A stretch of DNA of 64,000 nucleotides from VRUE01 sp963705635. GTDB lineage: Bacteria; Actinomycetota; Thermoleophilia; Solirubrobacterales; 70-9. The translations under genes were made by a program, and so were the position numbers. Position 1 is the first letter of the stretch. The number at the start of each line of letters is the position of its first letter. The stretch lies in assembly GCA_963705635.1 (NCBI GenBank), contig CAVPKH010000003.1, positions 248,001 to 312,000 of the forward strand, given 5' to 3'. Of this stretch, positions 8,549 to 17,508 are shown one piece after another. Below the pieces are notes generated by a model. That model was not told the DNA's origin and ran no database searches. It saw nothing but the letters and a program-made list of their open reading frames with translations.

Positions 8549-9718
8549 TCACTGGCCGGGCGCGGCCTCGACCTGCTCCGCCGGCGAGCGGGCGGCGGTG
8601 AGCTCGACGGAGATCCTGGCTGCTGCGGAAACGAGGGGGGCGGCGAGGATGAGGCCGATGGTGCCGAAGAGGCAACCGCCGGCAATCGTGGCGATCAGAA
8701 CCGCCAGGGGGTGAAGGTCGAGGGCGGCGCCGTAGGCGATCGGCTGCACCAGCTGCTGGAGCACGCCGTTGGCGAGGAGGACGACTACCGCGATCGCCAG
8801 GGCCGCCTCTGGCCCCTGGCCGCCCAGGGCGATCAGGACCGCGAACGCCCCCGCCGTCCAGGCGCCTAGATAGGGAACGTAGCCGCCGAGGAAGGTGACG
8901 ACGGTGATCGTCCCTGGCAGCGGCACCCCGAGCAGCAGCGCCCCGGCGCCGACCAGCAGGGCGCTCCAGGCAGCCACGATCGTGACCCCGACGAAGTAGC
9001 CGCGCAGGGAACGCGATATCTGGCCCAACACGGTGTGGGCGACCGGGACCGGCATGCCGAGGTGGCGCTCGACGAACTTGCCGAGCGTCGGCGCGTCCTT
9101 GAGCATGAAGAAGAGGCTGATCGCGGCGAAGGAGAGGAAGACGACCAGCGAGGCCAGCTTGTCGACGCCGCCGAGCAGGCCGCCGGTAAGGGCCTTGAAG
9201 CCGGCGCTGATCGAGGCGCTGGCGTGCTGGTTGGCATCCGCAGCGGTGGACGAAGCCACGCCCAGGTCCCTGACCCACGACTCGATCTCGTCCGCGCCGG
9301 CATGGAGTCTGCCGCTGAGGCTGTCAGCCTGGCTGGCGATGCCGCTCATGACGATGACGCCAACTCCGACGCCGATCAGGACGATGCCGAGGAAGACGAG
9401 CACCGCACCGGCTCCCCTCGGCACCCCGCGGCGCTTCAGCCAGTCGACAATCGGCACGGTGACCGAGGCGACGATTGCCGCCGTCACCACCGGCATCACG
9501 ATCGTCTGCGTCTGCGCCAGCAGGAAGATCGCGCCGACCAGCGCCGCGCCCACGCCGACCAGCAGCCAGGCGCTGAAGCCGAGGTCCCGGAGCCAGGCCG
9601 GTGCGGAGAAGATCCCGCTCAGCTCGGCGGGATCGATCTCGATCACTTCTTCCTCGGGGGGAGCGCTCTCGCGGCCGGGGCGCCACAGCCGTCCTCGGAT
9701 CGTGCGTCCCGGAGTCAT
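8549..9718 (-). CDS. AI-2E family permease (PerM/YdiK-like)
   Basis: This is a 389-residue polytopic membrane protein. It has two early helices (about residues 30-75), the segment IVDWLKRRGVPRGAGAVLVF, and a periplasmic coiled region. A C-terminal helix bundle follows with LGGYVPYLGAWTAGAFAVLI and the family-typical GTIGLILAAPL. Members have been linked to autoinducer-2 export, tetrapyrrole transport or Na+/H+ exchange, so the substrate is open. A longer ORF runs to 9,808, but the ATG at 9,718 is preferred because it leaves a 54-bp divergent promoter gap to the hydrolase gene on the other strand. Confidence 0.82.
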   Translation of the reverse strand: MTPGRTIRGRLWRPGRESAPPEEEVIEIDPAELSGIFSAPAWLRDLGFSAWLLVGVGAALVGAIFLLAQTQTIVMPVVTAAIVASVTVPIVDWLKRRGVPRGAGAVLVFLGIVLIGVGVGVIVMSGIASQADSLSGRLHAGADEIESWVRDLGVASSTAADANQHASASISAGFKALTGGLLGGVDKLASLVVFLSFAAISLFFMLKDAPTLGKFVERHLGMPVPVAHTVLGQISRSLRGYFVGVTIVAAWSALLVGAGALLLGVPLPGTITVVTFLGGYVPYLGAWTAGAFAVLIALGGQGPEAALAIAVVVLLANGVLQQLVQPIAYGAALDLHPLAVLIATIAGGCLFGTIGLILAAPLVSAAARISVELTAARSPAEQVEAAPGQ

Positions 9719-9772
9719 CGGTCGGCCGGACGATACGCGGCGCCCCCGACACGGCCGCGGCGGGGCTACGCG

Positions 9773-10534
9773 GTGAGCGCGGCGACTCGGGTCACCTACG
9801 TCGGCCACGCGACCGTCCTAATCGAGATCGACGGCGTCCGCCTGCTGACCGATCCGGTGCTGCGGCGCCGGATCGGGCCGCTGGGTCGCCACGGGGCGCT
9901 TCCCGACCGGCGACTGGCAGAGGGCGTCGACGCGGTGCTGATCTCCCACCTGCACCACGACCACGCCGACGTGCCCTCGCTGCGCCGGCTGAGCCGGACG
10001 GTGCCGATGCTCGCCGCGCCGGGAGCGGGGGACTTCCTGGCGCGGCTCGGCTTCGGCGACGTCCGCGAGCTCGCCCCCGGTAACTCCGGCAGCGTCGGCG
10101 GCGTCCGCATCACCGCCACCGAGGCGAACCACCCTGCCGGCGGGCGGCGCTTCGAGCGGCCCTCGCGGGCGGTCGGCTTCGAGCTCGCCGGACAGCGGCG
10201 CATCTACTTCGCCGGGGACACCGACCTCTTCGACGGCATGGAGACGATCGGTGGCGGCGAGCTCGACCTCGCCCTGCTGCCGATCTGGGGCTGGGGCACG
10301 AACATCGGCGCCGGGCACCTTGACCCGGAGCGGGCGGCGCGGGCCGCGGCGCTGCTCTCAGCGAAGCTGGTGGTGCCGATCCACTGGGGCACGCTCTATC
10401 CGCTCGGCCTGGCGCGGCTGCGCCCCGGGCCGCTGCGCGCGCCCCCGCGCGAGCTCGCCACCTGGATGCGTGAGCTGGCGCCTCAGTCGGAGCTGAGAGT
10501 GCTGGCGCCGGGCGAGGCGACCTCGCTCGCGTAG
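9773..10534 (+). CDS. Metallo-beta-lactamase-fold hydrolase (UlaG/NAPE-PLD-like)
   Basis: This 253-residue protein of the MBL superfamily resembles UlaG or NAPE-PLD. The N-terminus VTYVGHATVLIEIDG matches this subgroup. The metal-binding motif SHLHHDHAD fits HxHxDH, EANHPAG and YFAGDTDLF supply the later ligands, and VVPIHWGTLYPLG supplies the last His. The substrate is probably a phosphodiester or lactone. The real start is the GTG at 9,773; a much longer ORF in this frame upstream is antisense to the permease and was ignored. The gene overlaps the 3' end of the convergent phosphatase-like gene by 52 bp. Confidence 0.85.
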   Translation: MSAATRVTYVGHATVLIEIDGVRLLTDPVLRRRIGPLGRHGALPDRRLAEGVDAVLISHLHHDHADVPSLRRLSRTVPMLAAPGAGDFLARLGFGDVRELAPGNSGSVGGVRITATEANHPAGGRRFERPSRAVGFELAGQRRIYFAGDTDLFDGMETIGGGELDLALLPIWGWGTNIGAGHLDPERAARAAALLSAKLVVPIHWGTLYPLGLARLRPGPLRAPPRELATWMRELAPQSELRVLAPGEATSLA

Positions 10535-12555
10535 CCGTCGTGGCCGAGGCCGGCGAGCCACTCCCGGAACACCCGGTGGACGCGCTCGGCGCCGACCACG
10601 TCCTCCTCCGGCCAGGCGAGCTCCGCCGGGTGCAGCACGAAGGGGTGCGCCTGGGTCCCGCCCATGCCACCGTGCGAGCCGACCAGCTCCTCGAAGGCGG
10701 CGACCTCGCCGAACTGCGGCCAGTAGGCGCTGTTGACCATCAGGTCGGCGCAATGGGGGAAGCCGTCGGTGCGCCGCAGGTGATCGGCGGCGTGCGGGCC
10801 GAACGGCTCCAGCGGGTCCTCGCCCTCAACCCGGTCCTCGTCGAGGAAGTGGGTTCCCCCGGCGCCGATCGCGAGCGCGCCGGCGCGCTCCGAGCGGACC
10901 AGGACGAAGCCGATCCCGGGATGGTCGCGGAGAGCCGGGAGCAGCAGCGGGTAGAGCGCCTTGAGCCGCTCCAAAGACACCCGGCCGGGCTCGCGGGGAA
11001 AGCTGATCAGGCCGAGGCAGCCCGAGGCCATCACCGAGAGCTCGGGCACCTCTCCCCCGTGCGCCCGGTCCACCTCCTCGCGGACCTCGGCATCGAGGGT
11101 CACCACGCCGTCGTCACGGCGGCCGCGGGTCGCGGTGCGGACCGTGCGCGCCGCGATCGTGTCGTCGCGGGCGACCTCGGTCAGGCCGGCGCTGAGGTAG
11201 GCGAGCGCGTCGTCCTCGCCCTCCTCGACCGCGATCGTGCTCTCCGGGTCGCAGGCCGAGCGCACCAGATCCTCCAGGGTCACCCGGTAACGGTCGCGGA
11301 AGGTTTCCCCCTGCGACTGGCCGTGGTCGGAGAGGACGACCAGCCGGTAGGGGCGCGGCGCGTCGGCGCAGGCGAGGGCGATGCGGGCGATCTGGCGGTC
11401 GAGGTCGCGCAGCACGGCGAGGGCGTCGTCGCGTTCGATCCCGGAGTGGTGGGCCACCTCGTCGTAGGCGAGGAAGGTCGTGTAGACGAGCGGGCGGCCG
11501 GCGAGGACGTCGCCGACGACGCTGGCGACCTGGAGGTCCCGCTGGACGACGGTGGCCCAGGCGCGCACGGCGGCGTAGGAGCGCGGCCGGGCGATCCGCG
11601 GACGGACGTCGTCGCGTAGCTGCCGGCGCACCGCCCGGCGCTCGCGGAAGACGTCGACGAGCGCCAGCACCAGCGTGCGGGCAACCGCGTAGGGACGAGC
11701 GAAATAGGCCGCGTAGTCGACCCCGATCGGCCGCCGTCGGTGCAGCACCGTGCTCATCGTCAGCATCGAGTGCGGCGCGTCGCCGGAGAGGATGTTGGCG
11801 CGGCTGGCGCCGCCCGCGTGCAGCAGCCCGCGTCCGTCCGAGTGCCGTCGCTCCAGCTCTTCGGCGTCGCGCGGGTGGTTGGTGACGATCGCCGCGCCGC
11901 GGTCCTTCTCCCACCAGCGGAAGGCCGGCATGTCCTCGTTGGAGCCGTGCAGCAGACCCGCCTGGCAGGCGCCGGTCTGCGAGGACCAGTCGGTCTCCCA
12001 CCTGCTCAGCCGGTGGGAGCCGCGGCGCAGCCAGGCGGCGAGGTTGGGCGCGTCGCCGGCCGCCAGCGCCCGGTGCAGGACGTCGTGGGCGAGGCCGTCG
12101 ATCTCGAGGAAGAGGACGCCCGGCACCTCGCTCTCCACGTGCTGGCCCCGTCGCCGCATCTGGCGGCGGACGACGTTGCGGTACCAGGAGTCGTCTTCGT
12201 CGATCGCCAGCAGCGAGTAGAAGCCGGCGGTGAGCGCCGTCATCGCCACCGCGACGATGATCCCCTCGAGCACCCCGTCTAGGTGGGCGCCGGGCAGGAG
12301 GTTGACGGCGAAGGTGACGAGGACGCCGTTGAGGAGCAGGGCCGCGCCGCCCAGGGTGAGGACCGTGAGCGGCAGCGCAACCCGCGCCAGGACCGGCCAG
12401 ATCAGCGCGTTGAGCAAGCCGATCGCCGCCGCCGCGCCAAGCGCGGCGAGGGCGCCGTCGAGGACGAAGCCGGAGAGCAGCGCGGAAAGCAGCAGCAGGG
12501 AAAGGGCGTCCAGCAGCAGGACCAGCAGGGCGCGCCAGACGACCCGAATGTTCAT
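10483..12555 (-). CDS. Membrane-anchored alkaline-phosphatase-superfamily protein with N-terminal holin-like domain
   Basis: This 690-residue two-part protein begins with four membrane helices (about residues 8-120) of the YvlD/'phage holin family IV' type, including LLNALIWPVLARVALPLTVL. A large extracytoplasmic domain follows and has features of type I phosphodiesterase/alkaline phosphatases: FLEIDGLAHDVL with the first metal Asp, the nucleophile region TGACQAGLLHGS, AYDEVAHHSG and VVLSDHGQSQG. It probably hydrolyses phosphate esters of lipids or cell-wall polymers at the membrane surface. The downstream end overlaps the hydrolase gene by 52 bp. The specific substrate is unknown. Confidence 0.8.
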   Translation of the reverse strand: MNIRVVWRALLVLLLDALSLLLLSALLSGFVLDGALAALGAAAAIGLLNALIWPVLARVALPLTVLTLGGAALLLNGVLVTFAVNLLPGAHLDGVLEGIIVAVAMTALTAGFYSLLAIDEDDSWYRNVVRRQMRRRGQHVESEVPGVLFLEIDGLAHDVLHRALAAGDAPNLAAWLRRGSHRLSRWETDWSSQTGACQAGLLHGSNEDMPAFRWWEKDRGAAIVTNHPRDAEELERRHSDGRGLLHAGGASRANILSGDAPHSMLTMSTVLHRRRPIGVDYAAYFARPYAVARTLVLALVDVFRERRAVRRQLRDDVRPRIARPRSYAAVRAWATVVQRDLQVASVVGDVLAGRPLVYTTFLAYDEVAHHSGIERDDALAVLRDLDRQIARIALACADAPRPYRLVVLSDHGQSQGETFRDRYRVTLEDLVRSACDPESTIAVEEGEDDALAYLSAGLTEVARDDTIAARTVRTATRGRRDDGVVTLDAEVREEVDRAHGGEVPELSVMASGCLGLISFPREPGRVSLERLKALYPLLLPALRDHPGIGFVLVRSERAGALAIGAGGTHFLDEDRVEGEDPLEPFGPHAADHLRRTDGFPHCADLMVNSAYWPQFGEVAAFEELVGSHGGMGGTQAHPFVLHPAELAWPEEDVVGAERVHRVFREWLAGLGHDGYASEVASPGASTLSSD

Positions 12556-12663
12556 CGTCGTCCGCCGCGAGGGACGACGCTTCGCGGATTCTTGGAAGGC
12601 ATGGCCGGCTCAATCTAGCCTTCCGAATGACCCCAGGCTGACGCCGTGGGCCCGCGGCACATT

Positions 12664-13113
12664 TCACTGCTCAGAGGGAGCCCCTGGGCGTAGCTGGGCA
12701 AGGAGCTGTCCGGGATCGATGTACTCGCTCATCTCGGCTATGCGCCCGTCCTCATCGAGGGCCATGAATAGGCCTCCCCGCAGCTCCAGCCTCCTTCCCG
12801 TCGGCGCAAGTCTCTCGCCGCCCAGCGCCAAGTCACCGCGATGCGTTCCTCGCTCGAGGTTCTCAGCCGCGATGGCTTGCCTTCCTTCGTCGACCAACAG
12901 TCGCTTGCACTCGATCGTGAGATCGGGAAAGGCTGCCAGCTCGGATTCGTAGCGCTCTCGAAGGGCGCCGACGCCGTGCAAGACCTCGATGCCGTCCCGA
13001 AAGACCAGGCTTTCGCTGTAGAGGGAGTAGTAACGCTCCATGTCGCGACGATTCCAGGCGGCGACGTATTCCGCGTAGAAGCCGCGTAGCTCGGCGCTGC
13101 TCAGAATCCCCAC
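12664..13113 (-). CDS. SnoaL/NTF2-like protein
   Basis: This 149-residue cytosolic protein has the cone-shaped NTF2 fold of the SnoaL-like polyketide-cyclase/ester-cyclase group. The N-terminal helices contain YVAAWNRRDMERYYSLYS and are followed by the strands VFRDGIEVLHGVGALRERY. The block LRGGLFMALDEDGRIAEMSE closes the fold. Such proteins act as small-molecule isomerases, cyclases or binding proteins, and the family alone does not give the substrate. The start is GTG at 13,113. It stands alone, with a dispersed repeat (13,146-13,180) just upstream. Confidence 0.72.
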   Translation of the reverse strand: MGILSSAELRGFYAEYVAAWNRRDMERYYSLYSESLVFRDGIEVLHGVGALRERYESELAAFPDLTIECKRLLVDEGRQAIAAENLERGTHRGDLALGGERLAPTGRRLELRGGLFMALDEDGRIAEMSEYIDPGQLLAQLRPGAPSEQ

Positions 13114-13145
13114 TGCACGATCCTAGAAAACGCCTGGCCAGATCG

Positions 13146-13180
13146 GAGTGCCCGAAATCCGAGCTGCGGTTTGATTTCCC
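13146..13180 (+). repeat. Dispersed repeat, copy A
   Basis: The stretch GAGTGCCCGAAATCCGAG, then CTGCGGTTTGATTTCC, closely matches sequences at 24,042-24,080, 32,781-32,820 and 39,752-39,795. This copy lies between the SnoaL-like gene and the cupin gene and is the only one of the four without a tRNA or tRNA fragment beside it. Its function is unknown. See the finding on this repeat family. Confidence 0.55.
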
Positions 13181-13292
13181 CTGCCCGCCCGTCGCAGCGG
13201 GAATCCAGGGCTGCTCCGGCTTGGTGACGAAGCCGCGGCGCTTGACGCGTCAGACCGGGCGACCCCAGCCAGGGGTGCCATAGGATCGCGCC

Positions 13293-13694
13293 GTGCCGTT
13301 CACGCTCAGGAACCTCAAGGAGGACTTGGAGGACGTCGGGTCCAACTTCGACGGTTCGCCGGATCTGGAGTTCCGCTTGGCGACCGAGGCGCTCGAGCTC
13401 GAGAGATCAGGCCTGGGCTACCAGCGCGTCCCGCCCGGCTATCGCTTTCCATACGGCCACACGCACAAGGAGCAGGAGGAGGTGTACGTGGTCCTGCGCG
13501 GGAGCGGGCGGATGAAGCTCGACGACGAGATCGTCGAGCTCAAGGAATGGGACGCGGTGCGCGTCCCGCCCGGTACGTGGCGAGGCTACGAGGCCGGGCC
13601 GGAGGGCCTTGAGATCCTCGTCATCGGCGCTCCGAATCTCGGCGAGGCTCCGCGCGAAGACGTCGCTGGCCAGCGCGATTGGTGGACTGACTAG
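13293..13694 (+). CDS. Cupin-domain protein
   Basis: This 133-residue single-domain cupin has cupin motif 1 in YGHTHKEQEEVYVVLRGSG, with candidate metal ligands His, His and Glu. Motif 2 is in WDAVRVPPGTWRGYEAG, where the usual His is not evident (TWRGY). It may bind a sugar, a small acid or a metal, or have a purely regulatory role. The GTG start follows a short spacer and the gene stands alone. Confidence 0.8.
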   Translation: MPFTLRNLKEDLEDVGSNFDGSPDLEFRLATEALELERSGLGYQRVPPGYRFPYGHTHKEQEEVYVVLRGSGRMKLDDEIVELKEWDAVRVPPGTWRGYEAGPEGLEILVIGAPNLGEAPREDVAGQRDWWTD

Positions 13695-13799
13695 CGCCAG
13701 GTGGGTGAAGATGAAGCGGGAGAGGTAACTCACTCAGTCGAGGGCAGTGCACCCTCCCCTTTCTCGCCCACCGTCGGTAGCGCACCAAATTGCGCTTCT

Positions 13800-14255
13800 T
13801 TAGCTCCCACCCAGCGGGAAGGTTGCGAAGCCGAACACACCCCCGCCGCCTTCTCCACCCGACGATTTGAAGTCCCCGACAAACCACGAACTGATCGAAT
13901 CCAGCCCGACCCGTATGACGGGCACGCTGATCTTCTCGCCGGTCGGCGTGACCACCACCACCGCTTCCTTCAGGGAGAGCGCGCCAGAGCTGCCAGCCAA
14001 GCCGGAACCGAAATGGCCTAGGTAATGGTCCGCTCTTTGCTCAGCCTCGGAGAGGGTCTCGCTACGCCCGCGGCCAAACCGGCGCTTTTCGGACTCGAAC
14101 ATCGCGTCCGCCATGCTCTGCCTCATCACGTTCGTGGCCTCAGCGGAACTCACCGGCGTCCCGAAAACACTGAGAACTCCCGCGAAGAGGCAGAGGCCAG
14201 GCATGTCTGCTCCGGCCTCGGCCGATTCCGCCATGGCAACGAGGGCCTGGTCCAT
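13800..14255 (-). CDS. Hypothetical protein
   Basis: This 151-residue protein belongs to no family I recognise. It begins MDQALVAMAESAEAGADMPG, has a mid-region rich in Ser, Arg and Glu, and ends with a Gly-rich stretch (SSGGEGGGGVFGF). The C-terminal half contains a plausible beta-strand pattern (KEAVVVVTPTGEKISVPVIR). This frame stays open far upstream, but that part is antisense to the helicase gene and is not claimed. A GTG three bases upstream is an alternative start. The base composition is less G+C-rich than the neighbours. The evidence is an open frame with sensible composition only. Confidence 0.45.
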   Translation of the reverse strand: MDQALVAMAESAEAGADMPGLCLFAGVLSVFGTPVSSAEATNVMRQSMADAMFESEKRRFGRGRSETLSEAEQRADHYLGHFGSGLAGSSGALSLKEAVVVVTPTGEKISVPVIRVGLDSISSWFVGDFKSSGGEGGGGVFGFATFPLGGS

Positions 14256-14378
14256 CACGCGAACCTTCGCCCCTTCGCTCAGAACTCCTCGGCATTGCCC
14301 TAAGAGGCCAGTTTGATCGGCCCATCGAGCCACAGAGCGAGATGAGCGCGAAGAACAGGGTCGGCGCTGATCAAGCCC

Positions 14379-16100
14379 GTGCCGGGTCGGCTGTCCTCCG
14401 ACCGCGGGCGACCCTATTGTGGCCGGCCCTTGTACGACGCCTCTCAGCAGCCGATCGGCGGCAGCGCGCGTGCCCGATCGCTTCCCGATTGGCCCGATGC
14501 CCGACCCCTCCGCTCGTGGCAGGAGAAGGCGACCGAGGCCGTGCGGGCGCACTCGGCCACCAGCTTCCTGGCCTCGGCTACACCGGCGGCGGGCAAGACC
14601 ACCTTCGGCCTGCACGTCGCCCACAGGATGCTTAGCGCAAAGTTCGTCTCGCGCGTTGTCGTCGCCGGCCCGACCACCCACATCTGCCGCCAGTGGGCCG
14701 CCGACGCGGGCCGCTACGGCATCGACCTCGAGCCGAACAGGCCAAACTCGGACGGGCCGGAGTCGGCCGACTTCCACGGCGTCGCCGTCACCTACCAGAC
14801 GATCGCGGCCGGGCCGGATACGCACCGGCTGGCCGCTGGCCGCCGGCCGACCCTGCTGATCGCCGACGAGCCGCACCACATGGGCGACCTGGCCGCCTGG
14901 GGCCTGCAAACCCGCAAGGCCTTCGACGGCGCCCGCTTCCGGCTGCTCCTCTCTGGCACGCCCTTCCGCTCCGACAATTCGGCCATTCCCTGGGTCACCT
15001 ACGACGAGGACGGCCTCAGCCGGGCCGACTACGCCTACGGCTATCCACAGGCGTTGGTCGACCGGGTGTGCCGCCCGATCACCTTCCTGCCCTATGACGG
15101 CGAGATGGAGTGGGTCTCGGACGGTCGGCTGCGCAGCGCCGACTTCGACCTCGTCCTGCCGGCGGTGGAGGCGGCCCGGCGCCTGCGGACGGCGCTCAGC
15201 CCGGAGGGCGAGTGGATGGGCGAGGTGCTGCGCGACGGCGATGCCAGGCTGAGCGAGGTGCGCGCCGACGGGCACCCTGACGCGGGCGGCCTGGTCATCG
15301 CCTCCGATCAGGATCACGCGCGGGCGATCGCGGCGCGGCTCGGGCCAATCTCGGGGGAGCAACCCGAGCTGGTGATGAGCGACGAGCCCGGTGCCAGCCG
15401 GCGCATCGCCGATTTCGCCTCCTCCGATCGACGCTGGCTGGTCTCGGTCCTGATGGTCTCGGAGGGCGTCGACATCCCCCGCCTGCGGGTCGGCGTCTAT
15501 GCGACGGCGGCCCGGACCGAGCTCTTCTTCCGCCAGGTGGTCGGTCGCTTCATCCGCACCACCCCGGGGCCGCGCCGCCAGATGAGCTACCTGCTGATGC
15601 CGGCCGACCCGCGGCTGAAGGCGCTCGCCCACGAGATCGAGCTGGAGCGCCGTCACGCGCTCGACCTCTCGCCGGACGCCGAGGAGGAAGAGGTCGAGAT
15701 CGACGACTTCGATCCGGAGCGGCCCGAGCCGGGTGGCGGCTTTGCCGCCCTGAGCTCGGGCGACGCCGAGCTGGACGAGGCGATCATGAGCGAGACCGCG
15801 CTTCAGCTCTTCCCGACCGATGACCCCAAGCCGAGCGCGAAGAAGGCGACCGCCCTCGCCAAGCCCGAAGCCGCGCCGGGGGACCTCGAACCCGAGCGGG
15901 AGTCGGCCTATGCGACCCGAGAGCGGCTGCGCGGCGAGCGCAGGCGCCTGGTCGCCGACGTCGCTCGTCGCACCGGCAAGTCGCACCGGGAGGTCCAGGC
16001 CCGCATCAATCGCGACACCCGGACGCGCTCGGTCACCAGCGCCACCATCGAGCAGCTCGAGCGCGGCAATGCGATTCTGCGCCGCGAGCTGTGGCGGTGA
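14379..16100 (+). CDS. Superfamily-2 DEAD/DEAH-type helicase
   Basis: This 573-residue protein has two RecA-like domains. It shows a Q-motif-like LRSWQEKA (about 46-53), Walker A ATPAAGKTT (about 67-75), an unusual motif II DEPHH in LIADEPHHMG, motif III SGTPFR, motif V VSEGVDIPRLRVGVYAT and motif VI RQVVGRFIR. It is therefore an SF2 ATPase related to the helicase part of type I/III restriction enzymes and to phage-type helicases. After an acidic linker (about 430-500) there is a basic helical tail (SHREVQARINRD) that may bind DNA. No nuclease or methylase partner is adjacent. The GTG start is tentative. Confidence 0.85.
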   Translation: MPGRLSSDRGRPYCGRPLYDASQQPIGGSARARSLPDWPDARPLRSWQEKATEAVRAHSATSFLASATPAAGKTTFGLHVAHRMLSAKFVSRVVVAGPTTHICRQWAADAGRYGIDLEPNRPNSDGPESADFHGVAVTYQTIAAGPDTHRLAAGRRPTLLIADEPHHMGDLAAWGLQTRKAFDGARFRLLLSGTPFRSDNSAIPWVTYDEDGLSRADYAYGYPQALVDRVCRPITFLPYDGEMEWVSDGRLRSADFDLVLPAVEAARRLRTALSPEGEWMGEVLRDGDARLSEVRADGHPDAGGLVIASDQDHARAIAARLGPISGEQPELVMSDEPGASRRIADFASSDRRWLVSVLMVSEGVDIPRLRVGVYATAARTELFFRQVVGRFIRTTPGPRRQMSYLLMPADPRLKALAHEIELERRHALDLSPDAEEEEVEIDDFDPERPEPGGGFAALSSGDAELDEAIMSETALQLFPTDDPKPSAKKATALAKPEAAPGDLEPERESAYATRERLRGERRRLVADVARRTGKSHREVQARINRDTRTRSVTSATIEQLERGNAILRRELWR

Positions 16101-16189
16101 GATCCACCCTCTCGTCGCTGCAAGTCCGTCGCTGACCCGAGTCGGTTAGCTCGCCGTGCACTGCGATGGGGTGGTAAGAAGGAGCGAGC

Positions 16190-17050
16190 ATGGAATCCAA
16201 AGCGATCGACCCGTTCGACTTCCGTGAGGCGCAGCACAAGCAGTGGGATTCCGCTGCGGTGGGATGGAAGGAGTGGAGCGAGTTCACCGACAGCGCCGCC
16301 GGGCACATCAGTGAGCGGCTGGTGGAGCTCGCCAACGTGCAATCGAGAAGCCAAGTCCTGGACGTCGCCGCCGGCTACGGCGAGCCGGCGCTCACCGCCG
16401 CGCGTAAGGCCAGCCCGGAGGGCCGCGTTGTGGCCACCGACATCTCCGCCGAGATGCTCGCGTTCGGGCGTGAACGCGCGGCAGCGGCCGGCTTGGGCAA
16501 CGTCGAGTTCATCGAGTCAGACGCCTCCAGTCTCGATTTTCCGCAGGCGAGCTTCGACGCCGCCGTCTCGCGCTGGGGAATCATCTTCGAGCCCGACGCG
16601 GAGGCGGCCGCGGGGCGCATCCGAGGCTTTCTCAAGCCGGGCGCGCGGATCGCGATCAGCTCGTGGGGCGAGCCCGACCAGGTCCCCTTCCTCTCGATTC
16701 CGATGAGGACGACGATGGAGCGGCTTGATGTGCCCCCGCCCCCGGCCGGGACGCCGGGCCCCCTCTCTCGGCCCACCCCGGCTGCCATCGGCGGGCTGCT
16801 CGAAGGAGGTGGGTTCTCGAAGGTTGCCGTGGAGCAGAACGAGGTCACCTTCGAGTTCGACTCCCCGGAGCGCTTCACCGCCTACATCAGGGCGATCGCC
16901 GCCCCGATCCGGGCGATGATCGAGCAGCATGCAGGCGAGGCCCAGGAGGAGACCTGGGAAGCGATCACGCAGGCCGCAGCGGATGCGGGGGGTGGCTCGA
17001 AGCCGCTGAGCCTCTCGAACGTGGTGCTGCTCGCCTCGGCAACCGCATAG
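16190..17050 (+). CDS. Class I SAM-dependent methyltransferase (UbiE-like)
   Basis: This 286-residue Rossmann-fold methyltransferase has motif I in VLDVAAGYGEPALTAA (about 54-69), the acidic residue of motif II in VVATDISAEML, motif III-like FIESDASSLDF and motif IV SRWGIIFEPD. The C-terminal part (about 185-286) is helical and probably forms the substrate pocket. The family methylates quinones, lipids or small molecules; nothing nearby identifies the substrate. The ATG is preceded by AAGAAGGAGCGAGC, a clear ribosome-binding site. Confidence 0.87.
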   Translation: MESKAIDPFDFREAQHKQWDSAAVGWKEWSEFTDSAAGHISERLVELANVQSRSQVLDVAAGYGEPALTAARKASPEGRVVATDISAEMLAFGRERAAAAGLGNVEFIESDASSLDFPQASFDAAVSRWGIIFEPDAEAAAGRIRGFLKPGARIAISSWGEPDQVPFLSIPMRTTMERLDVPPPPAGTPGPLSRPTPAAIGGLLEGGGFSKVAVEQNEVTFEFDSPERFTAYIRAIAAPIRAMIEQHAGEAQEETWEAITQAAADAGGGSKPLSLSNVVLLASATA

Positions 17051-17088
17051 CGGCGGGCTTCTTAGGTCACAGGCGAAACCGGAAGGCT

Positions 17089-17376
17089 TCAGGTGAGCGT
17101 TCGCTCGACCTTCACCTCACACATGTCCACCGATGCACGAGTGCCGGGCGTCTCCGATGAGTCCATCGCGCTGAACACTTTGCCTCCGGCCTCCATGTCC
17201 TCCGCGCTCTCAAAGTGCTGAAGGACCACCGCCGTTCCCTGCGCCTCATCGAACAAGACCTTGAGACCCGTGGCGGGCACGCCGGGCGGTGGCCCGTCGG
17301 ACCCCTCGATGCGAGCGAGGAGCTCCTGCATCCGCTCGGCAGATACGTCGGTGAACCTAACAGCGCGTACGTACAT
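17089..17376 (-). CDS. Small ferredoxin-like-fold protein, ABM/EthD-like
   Basis: This 95-residue protein looks like a dimeric alpha-beta barrel protein of the antibiotic-biosynthesis-monooxygenase/EthD type: strand MYVRAVRFTD, helix AERMQELLARIEG, strand LKVLFDEAQGTAVVLQHFES and a final strand MCEVKVERTLT. The ORF remains open upstream to 17,490, but the ATG at 17,376 has AAGGAGGCTGCTGTC before it, so I chose that start. Its role is unknown. It is convergent with the methyltransferase gene, with 38 bp between. Confidence 0.6.
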   Translation of the reverse strand: MYVRAVRFTDVSAERMQELLARIEGSDGPPPGVPATGLKVLFDEAQGTAVVLQHFESAEDMEAGGKVFSAMDSSETPGTRASVDMCEVKVERTLT

Positions 17377-17508
17377 GACAGCAGCCTCCTTGATCGTGGG
17401 ACCCGACCATATTCGGTCCGTCCCGGGCCGTCGACCCTTAGCCCGAACTGCGGCGATTTCGGAACTTCCCCGCAGAAGCGCTCGAATCAACGCGCCCGAT
17501 GACCCCTC

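Noticed and set aside
9035..9772. N-terminal extension of the MBL-fold hydrolase frame
   Set aside because: The extension is antisense to the permease and has no conserved sequence; the hydrolase motif begins right after the GTG at 9,773.
12556..12663. GTCGTC...GACGAC inverted repeat upstream of the phosphatase-like gene
   Set aside because: Six-bp arms in very G+C-rich DNA are expected by chance, and no further support was seen.
14256..15986. Long minus-strand open frame upstream of the 13,800-14,255 gene
   Set aside because: It is antisense to the helicase, rich in Arg, Gly and Pro, and lacks any domain. It is a high-GC shadow, so only the 3' end was annotated.
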